DNA of 64,000 bases from Candidatus Nitrotoga sp. 1052 (GTDB taxonomy: Bacteria; Pseudomonadota; Gammaproteobacteria; Burkholderiales; Gallionellaceae). The notes beneath the pieces were generated by a model. It was given only the letters and a program-made list of their open reading frames with translations, was not told the DNA's origin and did no database searches. Position 1 is the first letter of the stretch, and each line of letters starts with the position of its first letter. The stretch is taken from contig NZ_CAKMHQ010000016.1 of the NCBI RefSeq assembly GCF_927312905.1, positions 1 through 64,000 on the forward strand, given 5' to 3'. This document shows positions 17,949 to 27,452 of the stretch, piece by piece. A program made the position numbers and the translations under genes.

Positions 17949-19613
17949 ATGGCCCAATATGTTTTTACCATGAACCGCGTGGGCAAGGTCGTACCGCCCA
18001 AGCGCCAAATTCTTAAGGATATTTCCCTCAGTTTCTTCCCTGGTGCAAAGATTGGCCTGCTTGGACTGAATGGCTCGGGCAAATCCACCGTGCTGAAGAT
18101 CATGGCTGGAGTGGACAAGGATTTCGAAGGCGAAGCCATTCCGATGCCGAACTTGAATATCGGCTATCTGCCGCAAGAGCCACAACTTAACCCGGAGCAG
18201 ACCGTGCGTGAAGCAGTGCAGGAAGGGCTGGGCGAGGTGTTCAGTGCGCAGAAAACATTGGATGAGGTGTATGCCGCCTATGCTGATCCTGATGCCGACT
18301 TTGACGCGTTGGCCGCCGAGCAGGCGCGACTCGAAGCCATCATCGCTGCCAGTGACGGAAATGCGGATCAACAAATGGAAATTGCCGCCGATGCATTGCG
18401 TCTGCCCGAATGGGATGCCGTTATCAAGAATCTTTCTGGTGGCGAGAAGCGTCGCGTTGCGTTGTGCAAGTTGCTGCTGTCCAAGCCGGACATGTTGCTG
18501 CTGGATGAGCCGACCAACCATTTGGATGCTGAGTCGGTAGAATGGCTGGAGCAATTTCTTTTGCGCTTTCCTGGCACCGTGGTGGCGGTAACACATGATC
18601 GCTACTTCCTTGACAATGCCGCCGAGTGGATTTTGGAACTCGATCGTGGCCACGGTATTCCGTGGAAGGGAAACTATTCAAGTTGGCTGGAACAGAAAGG
18701 AGCCAGGCTCAAGCAAGAAGAATCCTCTGAGTCCGCGCGCCAGAAGGCGCTGAGCAAGGAGCTGGAATGGGTGCGCCAGAATCCAAAGGGACGGCAGGCA
18801 AAATCAAAGGCGCGTATCGCCCGCTTTGAAGAGTTAAATTCCCAGGAATATCAGAAGCGCAATGAGACCCAGGAAATCTTTATTCCCGTGGCCGACAGGC
18901 TGGGTAATGAAGTAATAGAGTTTAACAATGTTTCTAAAGCTTATGGCGACCGACTGCTGATTGACAATCTCAGCTTCAAGATTCCGCCCGGCGCTATCGT
19001 CGGTATTATTGGACCCAACGGCGCGGGTAAGTCGACGCTGTTCCGCATGCTGACTGGGAAAGAAAAGCCGGATTCTGGCGAAATAAAAATTGGATCAACA
19101 GTCAAGATTTCGCATGTGGATCAATCGCGCGATGCGCTGGAGAGCGATAAGACCGTGTTCGATGTTATTTCCGGCGGTAATGACATCCTTACCGTGGGCA
19201 AGTTTGAGACGCCATCGCGCGCATACATCGGCCGCTTTAACTTCAAGGGCGCAGATCAGCAGAAGCTGGTCGGTAATCTTTCAGGTGGCGAACGTGGACG
19301 TCTGCACTTGGCGAAAACCCTTATCTCGGGCGGCAATGTCCTGCTGCTGGATGAACCCTCCAACGACCTCGATGTGGAAACTCTGCGTGCGCTTGAAGAT
19401 GCGCTGCTGGAATTCGCCGGTTGCGTGCTAGTTATCTCGCATGATCGCTGGTTCTTGGATCGCATAGCGACTCATATCCTCGCCTTTGAAGGCAACTCGC
19501 AGGTCACATTTTTCGATGGCAACTATCAGGAATACGAAGCGGATAAAAGGAGGCGTTTGGGTGAGGAAGGTGCGAAGCCGAAGCGAATTCGATATAAACC
19601 GATTAGTCGGTGA
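17949..19613 (+). CDS. ettA: Energy-dependent translational throttle protein EttA (ABC-F)
   Basis: A 554-residue soluble ABC-F ATPase with two nucleotide-binding domains and no membrane part. Walker A motifs are GLNGSGKST (about residue 39) and GPNGAGKST (about 355). Signatures are LSGGEKRRVAL and LSGGERGRLHL, and Walker B motifs are LLLDEPTNHLD and LLLDEPSNDLD. The inter-domain linker (about 245-310) is charged and helical, with the EttA-type RQNPKGRQAKSKARI. EttA binds the ribosomal E site and gates the first elongation step according to the ADP/ATP ratio. Length and motifs are standard. Confidence 0.95.
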   Translation: MAQYVFTMNRVGKVVPPKRQILKDISLSFFPGAKIGLLGLNGSGKSTVLKIMAGVDKDFEGEAIPMPNLNIGYLPQEPQLNPEQTVREAVQEGLGEVFSAQKTLDEVYAAYADPDADFDALAAEQARLEAIIAASDGNADQQMEIAADALRLPEWDAVIKNLSGGEKRRVALCKLLLSKPDMLLLDEPTNHLDAESVEWLEQFLLRFPGTVVAVTHDRYFLDNAAEWILELDRGHGIPWKGNYSSWLEQKGARLKQEESSESARQKALSKELEWVRQNPKGRQAKSKARIARFEELNSQEYQKRNETQEIFIPVADRLGNEVIEFNNVSKAYGDRLLIDNLSFKIPPGAIVGIIGPNGAGKSTLFRMLTGKEKPDSGEIKIGSTVKISHVDQSRDALESDKTVFDVISGGNDILTVGKFETPSRAYIGRFNFKGADQQKLVGNLSGGERGRLHLAKTLISGGNVLLLDEPSNDLDVETLRALEDALLEFAGCVLVISHDRWFLDRIATHILAFEGNSQVTFFDGNYQEYEADKRRRLGEEGAKPKRIRYKPISR

Positions 19614-19743
19614 GTTTTGTTGGCAAGAATGGGTGAAACCCAACTAGCCTTTATTGTGATGTCGATTGCCCCCAAGGGCTGTTATTCGTCTGTTATTCGG
19701 CTGTAATTTTAAACCACTTGAAACATAAATTGAGGAGAACTAG

Positions 19744-20322
19744 ATGGAACATACTTTACCTGCACTACCTTATGCGATGGATGCACTTGCGCCGCACATT
19801 TCCAAGGAAACTTTGGAATATCACTATGGCAAACATCACCAAACCTATGTGACCAATCTCAATAACTTGATCAAAGGCACTGAATTTGAGAACGCCACGC
19901 TGGAAGAGATTGTCAAAAAATCTAGTGGCGGCATTTTCAATAATGCCGCCCAAGTGTGGAACCATACCTTTTACTGGAATGGCATGAAGCCTAACGGTGG
20001 CGGTGTACCGACCGGAGCTCTGGCAGATGGTATTAACAAGAAATGGGGCGGTTTCGAAGATTTTAAAAAAGCATTTTCGGCTTCTTGCGTGGGTAACTTT
20101 GGCTCTGGCTGGACATGGCTGGTGAAGAAGGCCGATGGCTCGCTGGACATCGTTAACACCAGCAATGCCGCTACACCCTTGTCCGGCACTGACAAGCCGT
20201 TATTGACCTGTGACGTGTGGGAACACGCCTACTATATTGATTACCGCAACGCCCGCGCCAAGTATGTCGAAAGTTTCTGGGGCTTGGTTAACTGGGATTT
20301 CGTAGCGAAGAATTACGCGTAA
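19744..20322 (+). CDS. sodB: Superoxide dismutase, iron type
   Basis: A 192-residue cytoplasmic enzyme that dismutates superoxide. The metal ligands are visible: His in [12 protein letters not shown], His in [11 protein letters not shown], and Asp and His in [27 protein letters not shown] with the Q nearby and the C-terminal FWGLVNWDF are typical of the FeSOD group. A strong GAGGAG ribosome site lies before the ATG, and a clean terminator follows at 20345. Monocistronic. Confidence 0.95.
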   Translation: MEHTLPALPYAMDALAPHISKETLEYHYGKHHQTYVTNLNNLIKGTEFENATLEEIVKKSSGGIFNNAAQVWNHTFYWNGMKPNGGGVPTGALADGINKKWGGFEDFKKAFSASCVGNFGSGWTWLVKKADGSLDIVNTSNAATPLSGTDKPLLTCDVWEHAYYIDYRNARAKYVESFWGLVNWDFVAKNYA

Positions 20323-20344
20323 TTTTTAAAGCTTGAGCGAAATA

Positions 20345-20373
20345 AAAAATCCCGGGACTCGCCGGGATTTTTT
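20345..20373. terminator. Bidirectional terminator between sodB and the DUF192 gene
   Basis: An 11-bp stem (AAAAATCCCGG / CCGGGATTTTT) around a 6-base loop. Its A-run and T-run allow it to stop transcription from both sides, which suits the two convergent genes. Confidence 0.9.
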
Positions 20374-20390
20374 ATGGCAGTTCAAAAAGG

Positions 20391-20822
20391 TTATTGCCCT
20401 GTGGGAGCCTGCATTAATCCTTGAACCGTTATTCCTCGCTTGATGCCATTCCGGGTAAACCAGCCGCTATTCATTTCTAGCGCATACAATGCATCGCTTT
20501 GGGCGTGGTGGGTATCTGTGGTGTTAGGCTGCATTTCCTCAATGTTGAGAATGGAGCCATCGGCGGCGATGAAGGCGATGCTTAACGGCAGTGGCGTATT
20601 CTTCATCCAGAAGCTATACCTGTCAGCTTTTTCAAAGATAAATAACATGCCGCAATTTGCGCATAGACGACCGCGCTGCATAAGTCCCTGTTTGCGGCTT
20701 TGCGGGGTGTTGGCGATTTCGGCATGAATACTGTGTTTGCCAATCTTTAGTGAAATATTTTCACCCCAGGCGGGTTGCAGGGCAAACAAGCAGAACAGGA
20801 ATAGTGCGGGAAAAAATCTCAT
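20391..20822 (-). CDS. DUF192 family exported protein
   Basis: A 143-residue protein with a signal peptide cleaved after LQPAWG, followed by the compact DUF192 fold: IHAEIANTPQSRKQGLMQR, then GMLFIFEKADRYSFWMKNTPLPLSIAFI and a C-terminal strand set with ALEMNSGWF. The function of DUF192 is not established; the family occurs widely as periplasmic or exported single-domain proteins. Convergent with sodB and divergent from the ydbH-type operon 56 bases away. Confidence 0.88.
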   Translation of the reverse strand: MRFFPALFLFCLFALQPAWGENISLKIGKHSIHAEIANTPQSRKQGLMQRGRLCANCGMLFIFEKADRYSFWMKNTPLPLSIAFIAADGSILNIEEMQPNTTDTHHAQSDALYALEMNSGWFTRNGIKRGITVQGLMQAPTGQ

Positions 20823-20878
20823 GTCGGCATCATAGTTGTTAAAACCAGTTTAGCAGAAATGAAGCATGGTTTGGTATC

Positions 20879-22915
20879 ATGGAATTGAGCTGCCATATGT
20901 TAAACAAGACAATTATTTATACCATAATCCGCCTGCTAAGTTGCAGCCTATCCGGCTTGTTGAGTTTTTGTCTGTTATTTTTGTCTGCGCCGCTCTATGC
21001 CGTGCAAATTACATTAAACGTGGCAGACGTTGCAGCACCGAGCTTTACCGCACGCGGAATTAAAGTGGTATTGGCGCAAGAGGGTTCGGCAGAATTTAGC
21101 ATAGACGAATTGCATATGGCGGAAAAAATATGGCGCAAGGTACACGTGCACTGTGCGGAATTTTTGCTCAGCTCAGTTCGCGTGACATGCCATAAAGGTA
21201 AGCTGGATGCGATTCCAGACTTGCCATTCACGTTTAGTTACGAGTTTGCCTCGCAACGGTTGGAATTGCGGCTTGCCGCTAAAGCTAATGAGTTGTGGCA
21301 GGTAAGCGCTGATTTCCGCGCGCAGCCGTGGCGCGCCACAGCACTACTACGCAATGCACAAGGTAAGCGCTTGGCAGGCTTGCTTTCACCGGATTGGCCA
21401 CTGCCTACACAGGGCGCTCTGAATGGCACCTTGGTGGTACATGGCGATAAAGCGGGGGTAAGCCAAATCAATGTTGATCTGCAGTTGGCCGATTTAGCTG
21501 CTGCGGATGCGAGCGGTTTGCATGCCGCCGAAAAATTGACAGGCAAGCTGCATGTAGATGCTACTCGCACAGGCCAAAAATGGGATTGGCGTGGGGCGCT
21601 TGATTGGTTGGGTGGTGAACTGTTCTGGCAACCGTTATATTTGCGCGGCGGGCATACGCTTCGGGCCTCTGGTCAGTGGGACGGTGCACAACTGAAAGTG
21701 ACGCAGGCTGTGGCTAGTCTGCCGGGGGTAGGCAAGGTTGAGCTGAACGCACTGTGGGATGTTAAGAAGAGCAGCTTATTGGAAGGCCGTTTGGTTGGAA
21801 TGAATCTGTCGCTGGCGAATGGCTTTGCCGATTACGCCAAACCATTTCTGGAAAAGAGCGCTTTGTCGGCGGCAGAGCTGAAAGGGCTCGTTGATGTGGA
21901 CTGGCAATATCGCAATGGCGCCACCCAAGCATTACTGATTAAGCTTCGCGATGTAGCTGTAGTGGATGGCGAGAAACGATTTGCCCTACACGGTATTAAT
22001 GCGGACATTCCGTGGCACGCCCAATTGCAGAATGTGGCGCATGTGGCTTTTGCCGACGGCGAATTGATGGGATTGCCGCTGGGCGCAACGCAATGGCAAA
22101 TACAGATGCGCGGGAATGATTTCATTCTGCCAACCGCCACACTGCCCATACTTGACGGCAAGTTGGAAGTGAGCGATTTCCGCATGCATAGCGTGAATGA
22201 TATGTGGCAGTGGAAATTTTCCAGCACGCTGACATCGATTTCCATGCAGAAGCTCAGTACCGCATTGCATTGGCCTGAGATGCATGGCTCGCTGTCTGGC
22301 TCTATTCCCAAGGTGAGCTATCAAGACAAACTGCTCAAGGTGGATGGCACCCTATTGTTTCGAGTATTTGATGGCACGGTGCTGGCAAATCACTTGGAGC
22401 TGTTTGATCCCTTCGGTCGCGCACCTCGCCTGTCGGGTAATTTGGACATGCGCGAACTGGATCTTGACCTCCTCACGCGCACGTTTTCTTTCGGCAATAT
22501 TCAGGGGCGTATTGACCTGGGAGTGAACAATTTCGAACTGGTGAGCTGGCTTCCGGTGCGTTTTGATGCCAAGCTGGCAAGCAGTCCTGGAAAATATCGC
22601 AAGAGAATCAGCCAAAAGGCAGTAGAAAATATTTCTTCGCTGGGCGGAGCAGGCGGGGTCGCTGCCTTGCAGCGTAGTTTTCTGCGCATTTTTGAGAACT
22701 TCGGTTATGAACGCATCGGGCTGAGTTGTGCGCTGCACAATGACATTTGCATGATGGCGGGGGTGGAAGACAATGGCAACGCTTATACGATAGTAAAAGG
22801 TGGTGGCATTCCCGCCATCACTGTGATCGGCTACAATCGCAAAGTAGGCTGGAGTGAGTTGATAACTCGCTTGAAACGGGTATTGGAGGACAATAGGAAG
22901 GCAGTGATCAAATAA
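20879..22915 (+). CDS. ydbH: YdbH-family intermembrane phospholipid transport protein
   Basis: A 678-residue protein of the AsmA/YdbH (DUF748-like) superfamily. An N-terminal membrane anchor (LLSFCLLFLSAPLYA) is followed by a long beta-rich body and the YdbH C-terminal region with GRIDLGVNNFELVSWLPVRFDA, GAGGVAALQRSFLRIFENFGYERIG and NAYTIVKGGGIPAI. YdbH works with TamB and YhdP in carrying phospholipids to the outer membrane. The two following genes, ynbE and ydbL, make the same three-gene operon as in enteric bacteria, which supports the call. An ATG six codons in is an alternative start. E. coli YdbH is longer, about 880 residues. Confidence 0.82.
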   Translation: MELSCHMLNKTIIYTIIRLLSCSLSGLLSFCLLFLSAPLYAVQITLNVADVAAPSFTARGIKVVLAQEGSAEFSIDELHMAEKIWRKVHVHCAEFLLSSVRVTCHKGKLDAIPDLPFTFSYEFASQRLELRLAAKANELWQVSADFRAQPWRATALLRNAQGKRLAGLLSPDWPLPTQGALNGTLVVHGDKAGVSQINVDLQLADLAAADASGLHAAEKLTGKLHVDATRTGQKWDWRGALDWLGGELFWQPLYLRGGHTLRASGQWDGAQLKVTQAVASLPGVGKVELNALWDVKKSSLLEGRLVGMNLSLANGFADYAKPFLEKSALSAAELKGLVDVDWQYRNGATQALLIKLRDVAVVDGEKRFALHGINADIPWHAQLQNVAHVAFADGELMGLPLGATQWQIQMRGNDFILPTATLPILDGKLEVSDFRMHSVNDMWQWKFSSTLTSISMQKLSTALHWPEMHGSLSGSIPKVSYQDKLLKVDGTLLFRVFDGTVLANHLELFDPFGRAPRLSGNLDMRELDLDLLTRTFSFGNIQGRIDLGVNNFELVSWLPVRFDAKLASSPGKYRKRISQKAVENISSLGGAGGVAALQRSFLRIFENFGYERIGLSCALHNDICMMAGVEDNGNAYTIVKGGGIPAITVIGYNRKVGWSELITRLKRVLEDNRKAVIK

Positions 22916-22926
22916 AGGAGGGCACG

Positions 22927-23136
22927 ATGAAAAAAATTTGGACCGTACTACCTTTGGCAGGCATGGCACTGAGTGCCTGCGTTACTATCAACATTTATTT
23001 TCCCGCCGCAGCAGCAGAAAAGGCAGCTGACAAGATAATCGACGAAGTTTGGCAAACCGAGAAATCTGCTACGGCCCCGAAATCTGATAAATCCCCGTCT
23101 GTTGCACCTGAAATTAAAAAGGAGAAAGCAATATGA
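22927..23136 (+). CDS. ynbE: YnbE-like lipoprotein
   Basis: A 69-residue lipoprotein. The signal peptide ends LSAC, so the mature protein starts at Cys18. It is followed by VTINIYFPAAAAEKAADKIIDEVW, which is the YnbE signature, then a lysine- and proline-rich tail. YnbE is the outer-membrane partner of YdbH and is thought to complete the bridge by beta-strand stacking. An AAAGGAGG ribosome site precedes it. It overlaps ydbL by 4 bp. Confidence 0.88.
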   Translation: MKKIWTVLPLAGMALSACVTINIYFPAAAAEKAADKIIDEVWQTEKSATAPKSDKSPSVAPEIKKEKAI

Positions 23137-23549
23137 ATAACTTAATTAAGTTTTGTTTTGCGCTGTTTGTACTGTGTGTTTCTGCCGCTGCATCGGCACA
23201 GGTAAACATCGAAATTAATACTCCCGGCGTTGTTGCGTTGAAGCAGTCAATGCAGACGCGCCATACACAGTTGGCAGAGTTCTATGCCAGCGGCGCGGTC
23301 GGGCTAACTTCTGATGGTATGGTTGCCTTACGCGATGCCAATGCTGTTCCACTGGCCGCACGTCAGAAGGTCAATGGGCTGGTTGCAGCGGAGAATCAGG
23401 ACCGTAAGGCGTTGTATGCCGAGATTGCGCGCGCTAACGCACATCCCGAGTGGGAAGGTGATATCCGCAATACATTTGCACAACGCTGGATACAGCGTGC
23501 CCAAGCGGGTTGGTGGGTACAGAGCGGCGGCGGTTGGTCAAAAAAGTAA
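23133..23549 (+). CDS. ydbL: YdbL family protein (DUF1318)
   Basis: A 138-residue periplasmic protein with a signal peptide ending ASA, then VNIEINTPGVVALKQSM and the DUF1318 core: LAEFYASGAVGLTSDGMVALRD, VNGLVAAENQDRKALYAEIARAN and IRNTFAQRWIQRAQAGWW. YdbL is the periplasmic member of the YdbH-YnbE system and is proposed to modulate YnbE assembly. Its ribosome site (AAGGAG) lies inside the end of ynbE. Confidence 0.9.
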   Translation: MNNLIKFCFALFVLCVSAAASAQVNIEINTPGVVALKQSMQTRHTQLAEFYASGAVGLTSDGMVALRDANAVPLAARQKVNGLVAAENQDRKALYAEIARANAHPEWEGDIRNTFAQRWIQRAQAGWWVQSGGGWSKK

Positions 23550-23615
23550 CTGTCAAGAGCTAGCGAAACTGATAGTTCCGTCACTCGCTCGTGGTGCGTT
23601 CCAGCAAAACCATTA

Positions 23616-23687
23616 CCGTTCGCGGAGAGCTTGTCGAACCGCTAGTCCCGCGCCAATACCGGCCTTCGACAAGCTCAGTCCGAACGG
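23616..23687. repeat. REP-like palindrome pair
   Basis: The left arm CCGTTCGCGGAGAGCTTGTCGAA and the right arm TTCGACAAGCTCAGTCCGAACGG are near-perfect inverted copies separated by about 24 bases. The unit recurs at 33083 and 33763. It may act as the end of the ydbH operon transcript, since no other terminator was found. Confidence 0.75.
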
Positions 23688-23837
23688 ATTATTTGTAATT
23701 GTTTTAACGGAACGATCTACTAGTAGGATGAGCAGCTGGGAAGACAATTTGCCTCGTAAATACTCGCTTATTTTATAATTCTAGAGGAGTTTTTTAATGT
23801 TTTCATTCATTCCAACTTTACGATTCCATCGGTGTTG

Positions 23838-24623
23838 ATGACCCCTGTTCTTGTTTTTGATATCGAAACTATTCCCGACGTTGCCGGGCTTCGTACCCTG
23901 TATGGACTTGATGCACAGGTAAGCGATGGGGATGTGGCGGAGATGGCCTTTCAGATGCGTCGCCAGAAGACAGGCAGTGATTTCTTGCAACATCATCTGC
24001 ATCGCGTGGTGGCCATTTCCTGTGCGTTGCGCGAGGGCGACAATTTCCGCGTGTGGTCGCTGGGAGGGCTGGAAGACGACGAGAGCGCCCTCATTCAACG
24101 TTTCTTTGATGGCATCGACAAATATACTCCGCAATTAGTGTCATGGAACGGCGGTGGCTTTGACCTACCCGTGCTGCACTATCGTGGCCTGATTCATGGT
24201 GTTCAGTGCGCATGCTATTGGGATATGGGAGAGGATGACAAGGATTTTAAATGGAATAACTACATCAGCCGCTATCATTCTCGACATCTTGATTTGATGG
24301 ATTTGCTTGCATTGTATACAGGCCGCGCCAACGCCCCGCTGGATGATCTGGCCAAGCTAATCGGTTTTCCCGGCAAACTGGGTATGGACGGTAGCAAGGT
24401 ATGGAGTGCTTATCAGCAGGGCAAGCTGAATGAAATCCGCAATTACTGTGAGACCGATGTAGTAAATACTTATTTGGTCTATGCGCGCTTCCAGTTGATG
24501 CGTGGTCAATTCACACATGCTCGTTATGAGCAGGAATGTGAATTGGTGCGCAGTACCTTGAGCAAATCCCCCGAATCGCACTGGATGGAATATCTCGCTG
24601 CTTGGCCAATCGTAAAGACATAA
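23838..24623 (+). CDS. Predicted 3'-5' exonuclease, PolB-like
   Basis: A 261-residue DnaQ-superfamily nuclease. The start chosen is the ATG giving MTPVLVFDIETIPD; a GTG two codons earlier is also possible. Exo I is VFDIETIPD, Exo II is LVSWNGGGFDLPVL, and Exo III has the CETDVVNTYLVY pattern, so all acidic metal ligands are present. HHLHRVVAISCAL and the late DDLAKLIGFPGK region are typical of the PF10108 group. A role in DNA repair or RNA trimming is likely but unproven. Confidence 0.88.
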   Translation: MTPVLVFDIETIPDVAGLRTLYGLDAQVSDGDVAEMAFQMRRQKTGSDFLQHHLHRVVAISCALREGDNFRVWSLGGLEDDESALIQRFFDGIDKYTPQLVSWNGGGFDLPVLHYRGLIHGVQCACYWDMGEDDKDFKWNNYISRYHSRHLDLMDLLALYTGRANAPLDDLAKLIGFPGKLGMDGSKVWSAYQQGKLNEIRNYCETDVVNTYLVYARFQLMRGQFTHARYEQECELVRSTLSKSPESHWMEYLAAWPIVKT

Positions 24624-24625
24624 CC

Positions 24626-25012
24626 ATGTACAAGCTTCGTCGGATCTGGCTTGCGCTGGGGGCGGTATGGGTTGCCACGATCATGTATCTTTCTCTCACA
24701 CCTCATCCACCAGAACCGATGCATTTTTTAAATGCTGACAAGCTGGAGCACGCACTGGCATACAGTTTTCTGATGCTATGGTTTTGTCAGGTTTATCAAC
24801 AACGGGCGTCCCGTATTCTTGTAGCGGGGCTGCTGGTCGCCTTGGGTGTCGGAATAGAATATTTGCAGCGCATGACTGCTTACCGAGTTTTTGATTATGC
24901 CGACATGCTGGCAAACGGTGCTGGCGTGCTATTGAGCTTTATTTTTATAAACATGTGCCTGGGACGAATTGGTGTCATGCTGGAAACTAAATTTTTTAAA
25001 ATTGCGGAGTGA
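24626..25012 (+). CDS. VanZ-like membrane protein
   Basis: About 128 residues from the ATG at 24626, which follows the preceding stop codon by two bases. It has four hydrophobic segments with the VanZ-family motifs [27 protein letters not shown] and [27 protein letters not shown]. VanZ proteins give low-level glycopeptide tolerance in some Gram-positives; the role in Proteobacteria is unknown. It sits between the exonuclease gene and rlmD and is probably co-transcribed. Confidence 0.85.
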   Translation: MYKLRRIWLALGAVWVATIMYLSLTPHPPEPMHFLNADKLEHALAYSFLMLWFCQVYQQRASRILVAGLLVALGVGIEYLQRMTAYRVFDYADMLANGAGVLLSFIFINMCLGRIGVMLETKFFKIAE

Positions 25013-25013
25013 G

Positions 25014-26339
25014 ATGACTGATAAACCCGTACACGCAAACAGCGTTGTTGTTGAATCGCTTGACTACGAAGGGCGCGGCATTGCGCATGCGGATGGTAAA
25101 GTAATTTTTATCGAAGGTGCGCTGACGGGTGAGCGCGTCACCTATTCGTCATATCGTAAAAAAAACAGCTTCGAGATAGCGCAGCTCGGCCAAGTTATTA
25201 AGCCTACTTTCATGCGCGTCCAGCCGAAATGCAAGCATTTCGGCGTGTGCGGAGGGTGTTCCATGCAGCATATGGATGCACGTGCACAGGTTGCCGCCAA
25301 GCAGCGCATTCTGGAAGACAATCTGTGGCACATCGGCAAGGTCAAGGCTCAGACTATTTTGCTGCCGATCTACGGGCAGTCGTGGGGCTACCGACAGCGA
25401 GCGCGGCTTTCGGTACGCCATGTATTGAAGAAGGGCAAGACGCTGGTAGGCTTTCGCGAAAAGCGTGGCGGCTATGTGGCGGACATGCAGCATTGTGAAA
25501 TCCTGACACCTAAAATTGCCAAGCTATTGCCGCTGTTGGGGCAGTTGAATGAAAGCTTTACCACTCGCGATGCGTTGCCGCAAATCGAAGTGGCAGTCGG
25601 CGAACATGTGGACGTGCTGGTGCTGCGCATTTTACAGGCGCTTTCGCCGGCTGACGAAGAGGCAATCAAACAGTTCGCCGATACCTATGCGGTACAGTTT
25701 TGGCTGCAAACAAAAGGGCCGGAAACTGCAGTGCCGTTTTACCCGCTGGACGCACCGCCGCTGACATACAGCCTGCCAGAGTTCGGGATTACCATGCCGT
25801 TTGCACCGACTGAGTTTACCCAAGTCAATGCGGATATGAATCGCGTCATGGTAAGCCGTGCCATGCGTTTACTCAATCCTCAACCGAATGAACGCATCGC
25901 TGATTTATTCTGCGGACTGGGCAACTTCACACTGCCTATTGCGCGCAATGGTGCTCAGGTAGTGGGCATCGAAGGCAGCGCGGCGCTGGTGCAGCGTGCC
26001 GCGCAGAATGCCGCGTTTAATGGCTTGGCGAGCAACACCCAATTCAGCGCGATGAATTTGTTTGAGATAGACGAAGCGGCATTGGCGCAGTTAGGCCATT
26101 TCGACAAAATGCTAATTGACCCGCCACGCGACGGCGCGTTTGAACTGGTCAAGGCGCTGGGTACAGATGCGCCGGGTCGCATCGTGTATGTTTCATGCAA
26201 CCCCGCAACGCTGGCGCGTGATGCCGAGATATTAGTGCATCAGAAGGGTTATGTACTAAAAGCCGCAGGCGTGATGAACATGTTTCCGCACACCTCTCAT
26301 GTCGAGTCCATCGCGCTGTTTGAAAAGACGCAGGCATAG
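25014..26339 (+). CDS. rlmD: 23S rRNA (uracil-5-)-methyltransferase RlmD
   Basis: About 441 residues from the ATG at 25014, directly after the VanZ-like gene; an upstream in-frame ATG at 24969 lies inside that gene and is less likely. The N-terminal TRAM domain begins [15 protein letters not shown]. The 4Fe-4S cysteines are [10 protein letters not shown] and MQHCEIL. The SAM site is [27 protein letters not shown], and the catalytic cysteine is in [13 protein letters not shown]. RlmD makes m5U1939 of 23S rRNA. RlmC, RlmD and TrmA are close relatives; the TRAM domain plus cluster and the length favour RlmD. Confidence 0.9.
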   Translation: MTDKPVHANSVVVESLDYEGRGIAHADGKVIFIEGALTGERVTYSSYRKKNSFEIAQLGQVIKPTFMRVQPKCKHFGVCGGCSMQHMDARAQVAAKQRILEDNLWHIGKVKAQTILLPIYGQSWGYRQRARLSVRHVLKKGKTLVGFREKRGGYVADMQHCEILTPKIAKLLPLLGQLNESFTTRDALPQIEVAVGEHVDVLVLRILQALSPADEEAIKQFADTYAVQFWLQTKGPETAVPFYPLDAPPLTYSLPEFGITMPFAPTEFTQVNADMNRVMVSRAMRLLNPQPNERIADLFCGLGNFTLPIARNGAQVVGIEGSAALVQRAAQNAAFNGLASNTQFSAMNLFEIDEAALAQLGHFDKMLIDPPRDGAFELVKALGTDAPGRIVYVSCNPATLARDAEILVHQKGYVLKAAGVMNMFPHTSHVESIALFEKTQA

Positions 26340-26342
26340 CAC

Positions 26343-27158
26343 ATGCTTCTTGATGTTCCTAAAGAACTCCGCTTGGCAGCGCTTCATTGGTTGGCAGAGC
26401 CGGATCCTATTCTGAAATTCGCTGGAGTAATCGCCCTGGCTCAAGCGTGGAAAAAAGGCGAAATTGGCCTGGAGGTCGATGCTTCCCTGACAACGCTGCA
26501 ACACATCCCCGGTCATCCGCTACTTCCTGAGCTGGTTTCACACCTGTCAGTGCCACGCAGGTCTATGCGCACTGAAGAAGGCCGCGCTGCGCTGATTCAT
26601 GCGCTGACACATATTGAATTTAATGCTATCAACCTGGCCCTGGATGCTATCTGGCGTTTCCCGGAAATGCCGCGCGAATATTATATTGACTGGCTAAAGG
26701 TCGCAGCAGAAGAAGCTCGACATTTCTCTCTGCTTTCTGCCCATCTGGGTACGAAAGGTTATGCCTACGGCGACTTTACAGCGCACAACGGTCTTTGGGA
26801 TATGGTCGAAAAAACTACCGATGATATCCTCGCCCGCATGGCACTGGTTCCGCGCACTATGGAAGCGCGCGGCCTGGATGCCTCCCCGCCTCTGCGAGCC
26901 AAGCTTGCGCAAGCGGGAGATATTGCGGCAGCTGAAATTATCGACATCATTCTTGCAGATGAGATTGGCCACGTTTTGATTGGCAATCGCTGGTTTAACT
27001 GGGTTTGCGAGACACGCGGCCTCGAGCCTGTTGCGACCTATGCTTTACTTGCAGAAATTTACAAGGCACCGACGCTGCGCGGGCCTTTCAATATTGAAGC
27101 AAGACGGGCGGCGGGATTTAGCGAAAGTGAGCTGATGGCTTTGATAGCCGTTAAATGA
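26343..27158 (+). CDS. DUF455 family ferritin-like protein
   Basis: A 271-residue protein with the carboxylate ligands of a di-iron four-helix bundle: THIEFNAINLALDA, AAEEARHFSLLSAHL, and DEIGHVLIGNRWF near residue 215. The family resembles the tRNA hydroxylase MiaE in its fold, but its reaction is not established. GHPLLPELVSHLSVPRRSM is a further family element. It starts three bases after rlmD and probably shares its transcript. A MITE lies 19 bases downstream. Confidence 0.85.
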   Translation: MLLDVPKELRLAALHWLAEPDPILKFAGVIALAQAWKKGEIGLEVDASLTTLQHIPGHPLLPELVSHLSVPRRSMRTEEGRAALIHALTHIEFNAINLALDAIWRFPEMPREYYIDWLKVAAEEARHFSLLSAHLGTKGYAYGDFTAHNGLWDMVEKTTDDILARMALVPRTMEARGLDASPPLRAKLAQAGDIAAAEIIDIILADEIGHVLIGNRWFNWVCETRGLEPVATYALLAEIYKAPTLRGPFNIEARRAAGFSESELMALIAVK

Positions 27159-27177
27159 CGGCTGCTCCATTGCTTTA

Positions 27178-27318
27178 GGGCACCTCTAAAAATTTAGATT
27201 TCTAAACAAGACTAGGCGCGAATAAAAAATGTTGACGCAGCATATAATTGATATGTAAGGAAACATTTTTTGTGAGCAACAAAGTATTGTGACGAAATCT
27301 GAATTTTTAGAGGTGCCC
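27178..27318 (-). repeat. MITE copy C, complete, 141 bp, inverted
   Basis: The ends GGGCACCTCTAAAAAT and ATTTTTAGAGGTGCCC form an exact 16-bp inverted repeat. The flanks are TTTA on both sides, a 4-bp target duplication. Read on the minus strand it follows copy B through its whole length with substitutions only. It may serve as a transcript end for the rlmD operon. Confidence 0.9.
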
Positions 27319-27404
27319 TTTAGATGTGGGTGAAGTGAAGCGATATCTAAATAAACGGCCGCATAATTAACAGCTTGAACAATGATGGCAACGGAAATTT
27401 AAAA

Positions 27405-27430
27405 TAAAAAAAGGCGGCTTGCGCCGCCTT
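27405..27430 (-). terminator. Terminator of the Bax-inhibitor-1 homologue
   Basis: An 8-bp GC-rich stem (AAGGCGGC / GCCGCCTT) with a 4-base loop. On the minus strand it is followed by a long T-run, 23 bases past the stop codon. Confidence 0.9.
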
Positions 27431-27452
27431 CTCTAGCTTACTTTATTCGGAT

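Noticed and set aside
17660-18016. A 118-codon frame upstream of and overlapping ettA.
   Set aside because: It overlaps the true ettA start in another frame and has no recognised motif or ribosome site.
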